The translations under genes and the position numbers were made by a program. DNA of 27,412 bases, from positions 1 to 27,412 of the forward strand of contig JAGZHZ010000030.1 in NCBI GenBank assembly GCA_018366495.1, read 5' to 3'. A model generated the notes under the pieces. That model did not search any database. It was not told where the DNA came from and worked only from the letters and a program-made list of their open reading frames with translations. Positions 1 to 7,094 of this stretch are shown piece by piece; positions within the stretch are counted from its first letter, which is position 1, and every line of letters begins with the position of its first letter. This DNA is from Clostridiales bacterium (GTDB lineage: Bacteria; Bacillota; Clostridia; Lachnospirales; Lachnospiraceae).

Positions 1-98
1 ACATCGAGGAGAATGTAATAAAAATAGCAAGTTAAACTTCGCTCAGAACAGAGAAAATTGGTTACATTTAATTTGTACTTTTTCTTGACATAGGATCA
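1..98. mobile_element. Probable end of an insertion sequence truncating the neighbouring gene
   Basis: No reading frame of useful length lies in these bases. The coding sequence of the next gene, read on minus, stops matching its expected protein immediately after an Ala-Arg pair and runs into TGATCC followed by a stop. Read on minus, the junction begins TGATCCTATGTCAAGAAAAA. A TG...CA terminus of this kind is typical of IS3-family elements. I infer an IS end near position 98 with the rest of the element outside the window. It could instead be another type of rearrangement junction. No transposase residues are visible here. Confidence 0.3.
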
Positions 99-359
99 CC
101 TTGCAAAAGCACCCATATCATAACGGTTGTGCAAAAGTCCCTTATCCTCCCGCAAAGCATTGATGACGGTATCAAGGTCTGCCTTAAATTCGTCCGTTTT
201 CCATTGGGGTCTGGTATCAAACCAAGTGGTATAAAAGCCATAGCCTGTTGTTGCAAAATCTCCACGCAGATGTCCGATTGTACCTGTCTGCCCCTCAATC
301 TGCATACTTTGGGCATAAGTGTATTTCTGTTCTGTCGGGGTTAATGGTCGTATCTCCAT
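96..359 (-). pseudogene. LPD-type ICE accessory protein, 3'-truncated
   Basis: An 87-residue reading frame starts MEIRPLTPTEQKYTYAQS and contains the GHLRGDF segment. From memory, these mark a common accessory protein of Firmicutes conjugative elements that carries a large-polyvalent-protein-associated domain. The exact LPD number is uncertain. Full-length relatives are about 200 residues or more, so only the N-terminal part is present. The frame ends at a TGA that coincides with the suspected IS junction near 98. The start is well supported: GGGAGG lies 8 bases before the ATG, and the upstream gene's stop ends 1 base before it, so the two are translationally coupled. The function of the family is not established, and I infer that this copy is broken. 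Confidence 0.6.
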
Positions 360-360
360 A

Positions 361-963
361 TCAGCGTTCCTCCCGACTGTGCGTTTTTTTCTCTTTCTGC
401 TGTACTTTCAGTTTTGTGAGAGCTTCCTTTGCCCACTCTGGCATTTTTTCTGGCTTGATTTCCCCAAGCACATCATATCTTTCCCATCTGCCACGCTCAC
501 CTGTGGCAAGGCAAGTGCCAAACACCGCCTGCCCTCTGCCGCCTGTTGCACCGTGTCCACCGTCTGCCAATACAAGCTGATAGGCAGCGTGCTGATATTC
601 ATATCGTTTCGGCTCGGCGTTGATAACCACCACCTTGCCGACGATATTCGAGCTGTGATTATCGGGAATACAGTCGGAAACAGTAAACGGTGTTTTATCA
701 AAGCGGTATTGTTCCTGCTCCGTTTTTACAAGCTCGATCTGTGCCTGTACTCGGTCTGTAAACACCTGCATCGCTTCCAGATAATCGTCCGTACCAATAG
801 CTTCCGTACACCACGGGGCAGACAGGGGATTGTTATAAGAACAGTAACAGACCATAAAGGGATATTCTTCCGCCTTATTTACCCCAAACAGCACTTCCTT
901 TTCGCCGATATAAATGCTCTGCTCAATCTCATAAGAGCCTGCCATTCGTTTTTCCTTACTCAT
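361..963 (-). CDS. Conserved ICE protein of unknown function, paralog of the gene at 1089-1361
   Basis: A 200-residue soluble protein starting MSKEKRMAGSYEIEQSIYIG. Its first 60 or so residues align by eye with the protein at 1089-1361: both have (E)EKRM.G.YEI followed by IG, then a Tyr/Cys-rich patch (YCS here, WYCK there). The C-terminal half adds a Gly/His-rich stretch (ADGGHGATGGRG) and a basic, Lys/Glu-rich tail. I recognise it only as a protein recurrent in Lachnospiraceae conjugative elements. I chose the second ATG (963) because AGGAGG directly abuts the first ATG, while it sits 7 bases before this one. The start overlaps the preceding gene's stop as ATGAGTAA. No signal peptide or membrane segment is seen. 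Confidence 0.7.
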   Translation of the reverse strand: MSKEKRMAGSYEIEQSIYIGEKEVLFGVNKAEEYPFMVCYCSYNNPLSAPWCTEAIGTDDYLEAMQVFTDRVQAQIELVKTEQEQYRFDKTPFTVSDCIPDNHSSNIVGKVVVINAEPKRYEYQHAAYQLVLADGGHGATGGRGQAVFGTCLATGERGRWERYDVLGEIKPEKMPEWAKEALTKLKVQQKEKKTHSREER

Positions 964-1105
964 TCCCATCCTCCTGTCGCTGTTTTTCTTTCTTCCTGTC
1001 TAAAATCTTCTGCATACATACATCGCAGAAAATAACCGTCCCTTCCTTATAGCGGGGATAAGGGCAGGTCGCACAATCATATTTTTTCTTAGCGTTCTCG
1101 GTCAT
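956..1105 (-). CDS. Zinc-ribbon-like microprotein of an ICE
   Basis: A 49-residue protein, MTENAKKKYDCATCPYPRY at the N-terminus. It has two CxxC knuckles (CATC near residues 11-14 and CDVC near 29-32) separated by a short loop, which suggests a small zinc ribbon. The tail is highly charged (KKEKQRQEDGNE). The start at 1105 has AGAGGAA seven bases upstream. A longer in-frame version would begin inside the preceding gene without a ribosome site. The gene overlaps both neighbours, by 17 bases upstream and by ATGAGTAA downstream, so all three are probably translated together. Function unknown; nucleic-acid or protein binding is a guess from the metal-ligand pattern. Confidence 0.65.
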   Translation of the reverse strand: MTENAKKKYDCATCPYPRYKEGTVIFCDVCMQKILDRKKEKQRQEDGNE

Positions 1106-1361
1106 TGTGATTCCTCTGTTTCTTTTCTGGTTGGTTATAGGGCATCCTGCACTCGTTCTGATAGCGTTCATTCAGCTTATCCCTTGCTTCGGAAAGCTGA
1201 TTGCAATAATACCCCCAGAAATAATCTGATCCGTCCTTACAGTACCAACACACATAAGGGTTCGGGGCTTTGGAGTTATGCCCGATAACAAGCTCTGTAC
1301 GCCCGATTTGACAGCTCTCAATAATTTCATAACCGCCGTTCATTCGTTTTTCTTCGTTCAT
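1089..1361 (-). CDS. Small conserved ICE protein, paralog of the gene at 361-963
   Basis: A 90-residue protein beginning MNEEKRMNGGYEIIESCQIG. It contains a YVCWYCKDGSDYFWGYYC segment rich in Tyr, Trp and Cys. The N-terminal 60 residues resemble the N-terminus of the protein at 361-963, while the long C-terminal half of that protein is absent. I placed the start at 1361 because GAGAGGTGG precedes this ATG by a few bases and the previous gene ends 10 bases upstream. An in-frame extension to 1415 would overlap that gene and lacks a ribosome site. The C-terminus is basic (PEKKQRNHNDRER). Function unknown. Confidence 0.65.
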   Translation of the reverse strand: MNEEKRMNGGYEIIESCQIGRTELVIGHNSKAPNPYVCWYCKDGSDYFWGYYCNQLSEARDKLNERYQNECRMPYNQPEKKQRNHNDRER

Positions 1362-1371
1362 AAGCCACCTC

Positions 1372-1674
1372 TCATTCTTTGGCGTAACGCCTGTAATTCT
1401 GTTCCTGCTTGGCACGGATCTTCTGGATACGGATGCTGCCTAAAAGCTCTGGATGTTCTGCCTGCAGCTTTCGGCGTGTCCTGCCCACGCTCTCAAAGCT
1501 CGGCAGTCCCAGATAACGGTACTGCGACATCACTTCCGCAAAGGGCATCGCCCCTGCGTCCTTAAAATAGCTGTTACATACTTTCAGATACAGCACCATA
1601 TCGTCATTTCTGGCTTCCTCGTCCTTTTTCAGAATGGCTCGCACCTTATCCTCAATGGTTCTCAATTTCTGCAT
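1372..1674 (-). CDS. Conserved ICE hypothetical protein (100 aa)
   Basis: A 100-residue, charged, mostly helical-looking soluble protein starting MQKLRTIEDKVRAILKKDEE and ending in a basic tail (KIRAKQEQNYRRYAKE). The segment around residues 48-72 (SQYRYLGLPSFESVGRTRRKLQ) resembles a small helix-turn-helix, with Arg/Lys residues in the presumed recognition helix. That is inference, not a recognised domain. GGAGGT lies 4 bases before the chosen ATG; an ATG 4 bases further upstream abuts the ribosome site. It follows a hairpin (1696-1721) and leads directly into the coupled small-gene set. The family recurs in Clostridia conjugative elements, function unknown. Confidence 0.65.
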   Translation of the reverse strand: MQKLRTIEDKVRAILKKDEEARNDDMVLYLKVCNSYFKDAGAMPFAEVMSQYRYLGLPSFESVGRTRRKLQAEHPELLGSIRIQKIRAKQEQNYRRYAKE

Positions 1675-1695
1675 ACATACCTCCGTATATGGAAA

Positions 1696-1721
1696 GGGGA
1701 CAGCCCGAAAAGGCTGCCCCC
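1696..1721 (-). terminator. Weak terminator-like hairpin after the adhesin/microprotein pair
   Basis: On minus, GGGGGCAGCC pairs with GGGCTGTCCCC around a TTTTC-type loop, with one internal A-C mismatch. Only a short TTTCC follows, so termination is probably partial. It lies 8 bases after the stop of the 30-aa protein and just before the ribosome site of the 100-aa gene. It could lower expression of the downstream accessory genes relative to the adhesin. Confidence 0.5.
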
Positions 1722-1728
1722 AGACACT

Positions 1729-1821
1729 TTACTTCTTCTTTCGGTTACGGATGTTCAGCCAGATTGCTCCGCCCACAATGAACATCACAAGCACAATGGC
1801 GATCACCGTCTTTACTTCCAT
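1729..1821 (-). CDS. 30-residue single-pass membrane microprotein
   Basis: A 30-residue protein, MEVKTVIAIVLVMFIVGGAI followed by WLNIRNRKKK. It has one hydrophobic helix (about residues 5-22) and a very basic C-terminal tail, so N-out/C-in topology is expected by the positive-inside rule. The ATG lies 3 bases after the adhesin stop codon. An AGGAGG inside the last codons of the adhesin, 8 bases from the ATG, serves as its ribosome site, so its translation is coupled to that of the adhesin. A role in adhesin export or sortase anchoring, or as a small ICE membrane protein, is only inference from position. The strong ribosome site and coding-like structure make it credible despite its length. 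Confidence 0.6.
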   Translation of the reverse strand: MEVKTVIAIVLVMFIVGGAIWLNIRNRKKK

Positions 1822-1824
1822 TCC

Positions 1825-4800
1825 TTAGTCCTCCTTCTTCTTCTTTTTCAGCCCTGCGATCAAGAGCGTACCTGCACCAATGAGGGAAACTGCCGCCAGT
1901 CCTCCCCAGAGGAACGGATTGAAGTCATCCCCTGTTTTCGGGGTGTCACGCAGTTCATTGTGCATCTGAACAACCGTAGTTGATCCCACTTTGACCGTAA
2001 TCTGTTTTTCGGCAGGCAGGATATAGTTTGCCGATGCCTTATCGCTGACCTCGGAAATGGTGTATTCTCCGATACGCAGGTTTTCAATCACGATTTCTCC
2101 ATTTTTGTCGGTCTTAAAAGTCTGGTCATATCCATTTGCACCTGTCACTCGGAAAGAGAAGCCTTCCACCTTGCCATCGGAAGATGTTTTGACAATTTTA
2201 AGACTGCCTGACTGCGGGGCATTGACAAAGCCTTTGCCTGCTTCATTTTCCACCACATAGGTCTTGCCATTTTCCTCAATGAATACGGTGTAGACATTTT
2301 CATCAAGAACAAAGCCCTCTGGTGCTGTCTTTTCACGGACAAAATATTTTCCGTATCGAAGCTCGCTCATCTGGTAGATGCCGCCGCCAAGCTCAGACAT
2401 TTCGCCAAGCAGCTCATCTTCCTTGTCGTACTCGCCGTTTTTGTTGGTATCCGCAAAGACTTCAAAAGCTGCACCTGTCAGCTTATTGTCAGGATAATCC
2501 TTATCAACTTTGGTAAGCTCAATATTGCCTATGATAAATTCATTCACAAGCTCGATTTCCACAACTTCATCCACCTTGCCGATCGTAACAGGAATTTCTT
2601 CCTCGGACAGTACAAAGCCTTTCGGACTTTCTACCTCTCGGATAATCCAAGAACCATACGGCACTTTGGCAAAAGAAAAACTACCGTCATCCTTTGATGT
2701 GGTAGTTAAAATCGCATGTTCTTTTGTAAATTCTTCTGTGCCGGTCTTAAAGATGCCAATGACAGCACCACCTAAGCCCTTGCCGTCCTCATCGGTTTTC
2801 TTTCCGCTTACAGAACCATAAATCAGCTTGTTTTCAATGGGTTCGCCGTCATTGACTGCAAGGTGGACGATGGCGGTATCCTGTCCTGCATATTCAAAGT
2901 TTACAGGGTATTTCGTATCACTTGTAAGATACGCTTCGTTTGCTGCAATCTCTTTCACATAATAATTGCCCATCGGAAGGTCAGTCTTAACCTTGCCATT
3001 TCCGTTCTCGTCAAGAGTAATAATCTCAATCAGTCCGTCAGCAGGAATGACCGTACCGTCTGCGGCAGTCAATTCCTTTTCTGCATACAGCCCAAAGGCA
3101 ACATCAAAGATCTCCCCGTTATTGCCCACACCAAAATGCTCGTCGGTTTCAAGGTTCTTTACAAGGTCGATTTCCACACGCTGACGCTCGTTGTAGAAAC
3201 TCGTTTCTGTTTCTGTTACCGAAATTTCCTGTCCTGCATAGACAAGCTCGACGGAGTGAATTTCATCATTCAGCACCATACCATTCGGTGCTGTCACTTC
3301 CTTCACTTCATATTTTCCAAGATATAATTCCTTTGATTTTGCCGTACCGTCTGCACCTGTGGTCAGGGTATCTACCACCTCACCTTTTTTTGCTCTGACT
3401 GTTCCCTCTAAGGTTACAATATCCTCGGCTGCGGTAATCTCATAAACCGCACCCTCCAGATTTCCTACGGCAAAGTTTGGCTGATACATTCCGTTGTTTT
3501 CCGATACACTTGAAAAAATCTCTCCAGACTTTTCTACGGTAATCCTACCTTTTTGTGCCAGATTGGATCGTACTACCTCAATCACGGTAATTCCGCTTTC
3601 TTCCTCCGAATTTTCCTGCACTACATCAAAATACACAGGCTCGGAGTCAAGCACATAGCCGTACGGGGCTTGTACTTCCACAAGGGAATAGCCTTTTCCG
3701 TATTCCAAAGCCTGCGGGGTGATCAACTCGCCATCTGCGGTAGTATAGAAAGTATCAATGGTTGTCACTTCTGGATAAGTGAAAGTCATTGTCACAAGGT
3801 TGCCGTTCGGGTCGTAAATCTGGAAGCCTGCCCCTGCATACGGGATGGTTTTCCCTGTTTCCGCATCTTTCTTCACAACCTTGATATAGCTTTCAAAGTT
3901 GGCATTGTTGATAAGATAGCGGTAGGTCTGACCGTCGGAACTGATAAACACATCAAACGGCTTCATCAGCTCACGCCCTTCCCATCCAGAAGTCTGTTTT
4001 ACCGTATAAATGCCATAAGGCATATCTTTTGTCTGGGCAAAACCGTTCTCATCACAGACGAGCTTGTCACGCTCGCTTTCTTTTGCCTGCTCAAAGCTGC
4101 CTGCCGATTTAAGGAATACCTCAAAGACAGCACCTTCTTCTGGAGTTTCGATGCCTGTTTCGCCGTCATCGGTATGCTTGATAATAGCGATATTTCCCTT
4201 GATAACCTGCTCATTCACATCATTTTCGACAGAATTATATTCCACCTCATAAAGTTCTGGCTCTGCACCGACTTTATGAATAGTCGGGTCAAGAAGATAC
4301 CCCTCGGACGGACTGATTTCTCGGATTGTCCAGTCATCGCCGCACACATAATACTTGGTCGTAAACTGACCGTTTTCGTCGGTGGTGTAGGTGTCAATCA
4401 GTTCTTCGCCCTTGTAAATGCCATAAACCGCACCTGCCAAAGATGCGTCCCCCTGCGGTGTTCCTGTTTCTGCATCGGTCTTAGTTACCGTCACATTGAA
4501 TTTCTTGAGAATATTTTGGAAACTGCGGTTTGTAACCTTATTCCATTCAATCGGTGCGGTCTGGGATGCAGGAACAACATAGCGGATTGCTGTATCCACT
4601 TCCTCAAGCACATACGGGGTGTCGCCGCTGATCAGGACATCCTCAAACTTGGCTACACCTTTTCCATCGGTGACAGCATACTCATCGACTGCAAGTCCGC
4701 TAAGAGATGTGCCGTACAAATGGAATTTCACGCCCTCCACCAGATTGTCCTCGGAAGTCTTGACTACTTCAAGGCTGCCACGCTTTAGGGTGTTGTTGAA

Positions 4801-5970
4801 GTTGACTGTGGTTGTCTTGCCGCCGATGAGTGTTACCGTCTGAGTCTGCTGTGGTTCATAACGGTCAATGGTCTGCTCTGTGATGGTATAAGTGGCAGGG
4901 AACAGACCTTCTACTGTGATATTTCCATTTTCATCGGTCGTTACCGTCTTATTGATACCCTCACCCTTGATGGTAAACTGAATGCCTGCTACAACGCCGT
5001 CCTCAGAAGTCTTTTTCAGGGCAATCGTGCCTGTCGGTGTTTCCACATTGAGATAGGCAGATACAGGAGAAGCGTTTTCTACACCTGTAATAACATCCTG
5101 CAAGTTCGGATCACCATAAGCAATCAGTTTGGCACTCTGACTGACCACAGGCACTCCGTTTCGGGTTGCTGTAATCCTTACAGAACCATGAAAGGCTTTC
5201 TTTGATGTGAGCGTGAGCTTATTTCCAGATTTTGCTACGCTGACTGCATCGCTGGAACTTGCAAAGGAATACTCGGACAGCACACCGTTTTTATCTGTCA
5301 GCGTTAAACTGTATTTCCCGTCTTTATAGACAAGCTCCTTTGTAATATCGTCTTTCCCGCCTGACATAAAGCTCGGAATGGTATTGTGCTTACTCATCAG
5401 CGAAACAATCTGGTCATAGACTTTCTTTGCTCCGCTGTTTGGATAATGAGAACCAAAGTGCAGGCTGTACACGGTGCTGCTTGTCTGGCGGTATGAGCCT
5501 GTGGCTTCACGGCATCCCGTAACAAACTCCCATACAAGAGTCTGGGTCGCAAGCCATTTCTCATCGTCTGATCCAGACAGATTTCCTCGGTTTCCCTGAT
5601 ACCCATAGAGCAGGGCAAGCCCAACTGCTTTTTTCTGGCTTCTCGAAAGAGCGTTCCATGCTTCGGAAGATGCTTCTTTCAAGGTGTTGCCCGTTTTTAG
5701 CGGCACACCTGGCTGTAAACAAAATGCTGTGTCGCCATCCACAAACATACGGTATTTATAGTTACCCGTACCGCCTGCGATATAACCGTTGATGTTGGCA
5801 CTTGAATTGTACCTCATTGCATTTCCGTTCCCGTCATAAGTGTGTGAAAAGGAAATCGTACCAACATCTCCTACGGCTGCAAAGGCTGTGGTGGCAGGCA
5901 GTACGGAGAATACCGTAACCGCAGCCATCACAACAGCCGCAGCCTTTTGGAATATTTTTTTGAATTTCAT
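1825..5970 (-). CDS. Thioester-domain, SpaA-repeat, sortase-anchored surface adhesin
   Basis: A 1381-residue cell-wall protein. Residue numbers here count from an ATG one codon upstream. A signal peptide covers about 1-33 (AAAVVMAAVTVF, then PATTAFA). A thioester head follows at about 38-215: AFCLQPG supplies Cys85 and ATQTLVWEF supplies Gln144, the Cys/Gln pair that forms an internal thioester in TED/TQXA adhesins and can bind host amines covalently. A linker leads to ten SpaA/Cna-B-like domains, each opening with a G-x-[IL]-x-[LV]-x-K strand and carrying a late Glu (as in YTITE, YVLEE, WTIRE, YEVKE). Domain four has Gln (YTVKQ). The C-terminus has TPKTG, a hydrophobic helix and KKKKK, a sortase signal with Thr replacing the usual first Leu. 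AGGAGG lies 6 bases before the chosen ATG and 3 before the alternative at 5973. No sortase gene is visible in the window. Confidence 0.9.
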   Translation of the reverse strand: MKFKKIFQKAAAVVMAAVTVFSVLPATTAFAAVGDVGTISFSHTYDGNGNAMRYNSSANINGYIAGGTGNYKYRMFVDGDTAFCLQPGVPLKTGNTLKEASSEAWNALSRSQKKAVGLALLYGYQGNRGNLSGSDDEKWLATQTLVWEFVTGCREATGSYRQTSSTVYSLHFGSHYPNSGAKKVYDQIVSLMSKHNTIPSFMSGGKDDITKELVYKDGKYSLTLTDKNGVLSEYSFASSSDAVSVAKSGNKLTLTSKKAFHGSVRITATRNGVPVVSQSAKLIAYGDPNLQDVITGVENASPVSAYLNVETPTGTIALKKTSEDGVVAGIQFTIKGEGINKTVTTDENGNITVEGLFPATYTITEQTIDRYEPQQTQTVTLIGGKTTTVNFNNTLKRGSLEVVKTSEDNLVEGVKFHLYGTSLSGLAVDEYAVTDGKGVAKFEDVLISGDTPYVLEEVDTAIRYVVPASQTAPIEWNKVTNRSFQNILKKFNVTVTKTDAETGTPQGDASLAGAVYGIYKGEELIDTYTTDENGQFTTKYYVCGDDWTIREISPSEGYLLDPTIHKVGAEPELYEVEYNSVENDVNEQVIKGNIAIIKHTDDGETGIETPEEGAVFEVFLKSAGSFEQAKESERDKLVCDENGFAQTKDMPYGIYTVKQTSGWEGRELMKPFDVFISSDGQTYRYLINNANFESYIKVVKKDAETGKTIPYAGAGFQIYDPNGNLVTMTFTYPEVTTIDTFYTTADGELITPQALEYGKGYSLVEVQAPYGYVLDSEPVYFDVVQENSEEESGITVIEVVRSNLAQKGRITVEKSGEIFSSVSENNGMYQPNFAVGNLEGAVYEITAAEDIVTLEGTVRAKKGEVVDTLTTGADGTAKSKELYLGKYEVKEVTAPNGMVLNDEIHSVELVYAGQEISVTETETSFYNERQRVEIDLVKNLETDEHFGVGNNGEIFDVAFGLYAEKELTAADGTVIPADGLIEIITLDENGNGKVKTDLPMGNYYVKEIAANEAYLTSDTKYPVNFEYAGQDTAIVHLAVNDGEPIENKLIYGSVSGKKTDEDGKGLGGAVIGIFKTGTEEFTKEHAILTTTSKDDGSFSFAKVPYGSWIIREVESPKGFVLSEEEIPVTIGKVDEVVEIELVNEFIIGNIELTKVDKDYPDNKLTGAAFEVFADTNKNGEYDKEDELLGEMSELGGGIYQMSELRYGKYFVREKTAPEGFVLDENVYTVFIEENGKTYVVENEAGKGFVNAPQSGSLKIVKTSSDGKVEGFSFRVTGANGYDQTFKTDKNGEIVIENLRIGEYTISEVSDKASANYILPAEKQITVKVGSTTVVQMHNELRDTPKTGDDFNPFLWGGLAAVSLIGAGTLLIAGLKKKKKED

Positions 5971-6016
5971 CATTTACCTCCTGTTGATATTGAAAATAGA
6001 TATTGCCTGCTAACCG

Positions 6017-6040
6017 AAAAAAGCCGCCCTCTGGCAGCTT
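6017..6040 (-). terminator. Intrinsic terminator in the adhesin leader
   Basis: On minus, AAGCTGCC pairs with GGCGGCTT around a four-base AGAG loop (8 pairs, one G-U), followed by TTTT. It lies between parB (ends 6159) and the adhesin start (5970), about 45 bases upstream of the start codon. Transcripts from parA-parB would stop here. The adhesin therefore needs a promoter in the remaining short leader or regulated readthrough. Confidence 0.7.
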
Positions 6041-6158
6041 ATTGTTTTTCTTTTCTCGGATAGTAACTGGCAGTATTAAGGGGGAGAGGTGTGGAGAGGG
6101 GGAAAGCGAAAAAAAAGGCTATCCCCCCAAGCAGACAGACCTGTCCCTTGATGTGTGG

Positions 6159-7094
6159 CTATCGTTCCTGTGCCTTGCTTCTTTGCAGATGGCGGTTATA
6201 AAACTCCAACGCCTTGACCACAAAATCGGATTCTTTCCCTTTGGGTACAGATTTGGGAATGAGCTTGGTTATCCTTTCATCACGGAAAGCAGGCTTTTCT
6301 CTCTGGTTCGGTTTTTCTTCTTCCATAATGGAACTGATCACCCCGTCTGTCAGCTTTCCCTCCTGCATATACTTTTTCATTTTGATAGCCTGTGCAAGTG
6401 AGGGCGTGGCGTCATTATATTCCATCGCTTCAAGCAAAGTATATTGCTGTTCCTCGGAAAGATAAGAGATTTCTACCGCAGGACGAAACGCAATCTGACG
6501 CTCATCCACCATTTGCAAAATTTCAGGTACAAGCTCAGTTAAGCGGATATAGCGGCGTATCTGTTCACGACTTTCGCCAACTTTGTCGGCAAGTTCCTCG
6601 TTTGACCGTGACTTTGACACCATTGGTGTCGAAGTTAAATCTAATCTTTGTCCTTGTCTGTTCATCGCTTCCAACCGCATCTTATAGGCAAACGCCTTTT
6701 CACTCGGCAAAATGGTCGTTCTTTGCAGGTTACTTTCCACCATTACAATAATGGCTTCATCACGGGAAAACTCCTTGACCTCACATTTCAGCGTATCAAG
6801 CCCCGCAAGCTCACAAGCCTTTTTTCTCCTGTGACCGCTAATCAGCTCATATCTGCCGTCCTCCTTCAAACGGACAGTCGCAGGTGTCATTACACCGTTT
6901 CTTTTTATGCTGTCAACAAGCTGTTCCATATCCTCATCCATTAAAACCTTAAAGGGATGGTCTGGAAACTCATCAATTTCAGAAATGGGAATATCCCTTA
7001 TCTTACTTAATGCCGCTTCTGCACGGCTTTCGTCTGTCTGAAAAAGGTCATCGTATGCAGTCAGCTCGATGCTGCTTTTTCTGCTTCTCGCCAA
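6159..7094 (-). CDS. parB: ParB/Spo0J-like partition protein of the ICE
   Basis: A 311-residue ParB/Spo0J-family DNA-binding protein. It has the ParB nuclease-like N-domain with the arginine patch ELISGHRRKKACELAG, followed by VESNLQR. A helix-turn-helix follows (SNEELADKVGESREQIRRYIRL), then a C-terminal dimerisation region. With ParA it would support segregation or stabilisation of the excised circular element, or regulation of it. I chose a TTG start at 7094, giving M-ARSRKSSIELTAYDDLF, because AAGGAGGT lies 8 bases upstream. An ATG at 7136 would add 14 residues but lacks a ribosome site. The gene overlaps the 3' end of parA by 47 bases, consistent with coupled translation. No parS site was identified by eye. 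Confidence 0.88.
   Translation of the reverse strand: MARSRKSSIELTAYDDLFQTDESRAEAALSKIRDIPISEIDEFPDHPFKVLMDEDMEQLVDSIKRNGVMTPATVRLKEDGRYELISGHRRKKACELAGLDTLKCEVKEFSRDEAIIVMVESNLQRTTILPSEKAFAYKMRLEAMNRQGQRLDLTSTPMVSKSRSNEELADKVGESREQIRRYIRLTELVPEILQMVDERQIAFRPAVEISYLSEEQQYTLLEAMEYNDATPSLAQAIKMKKYMQEGKLTDGVISSIMEEEKPNQREKPAFRDERITKLIPKSVPKGKESDFVVKALEFYNRHLQRSKAQER

Noticed and set aside
319..1035. A 238-codon frame on plus opposite the small ICE genes
   Set aside because: It overlaps several tightly coupled minus-strand genes with good ribosome sites, and its own composition is not protein-like.
3553..4788. A 411-codon frame on plus opposite the adhesin
   Set aside because: It is antisense to a convincing gene, has an odd Cys/His/Phe-rich composition, no ribosome site and no domain. 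The frame is a by-product of repetitive coding on minus.
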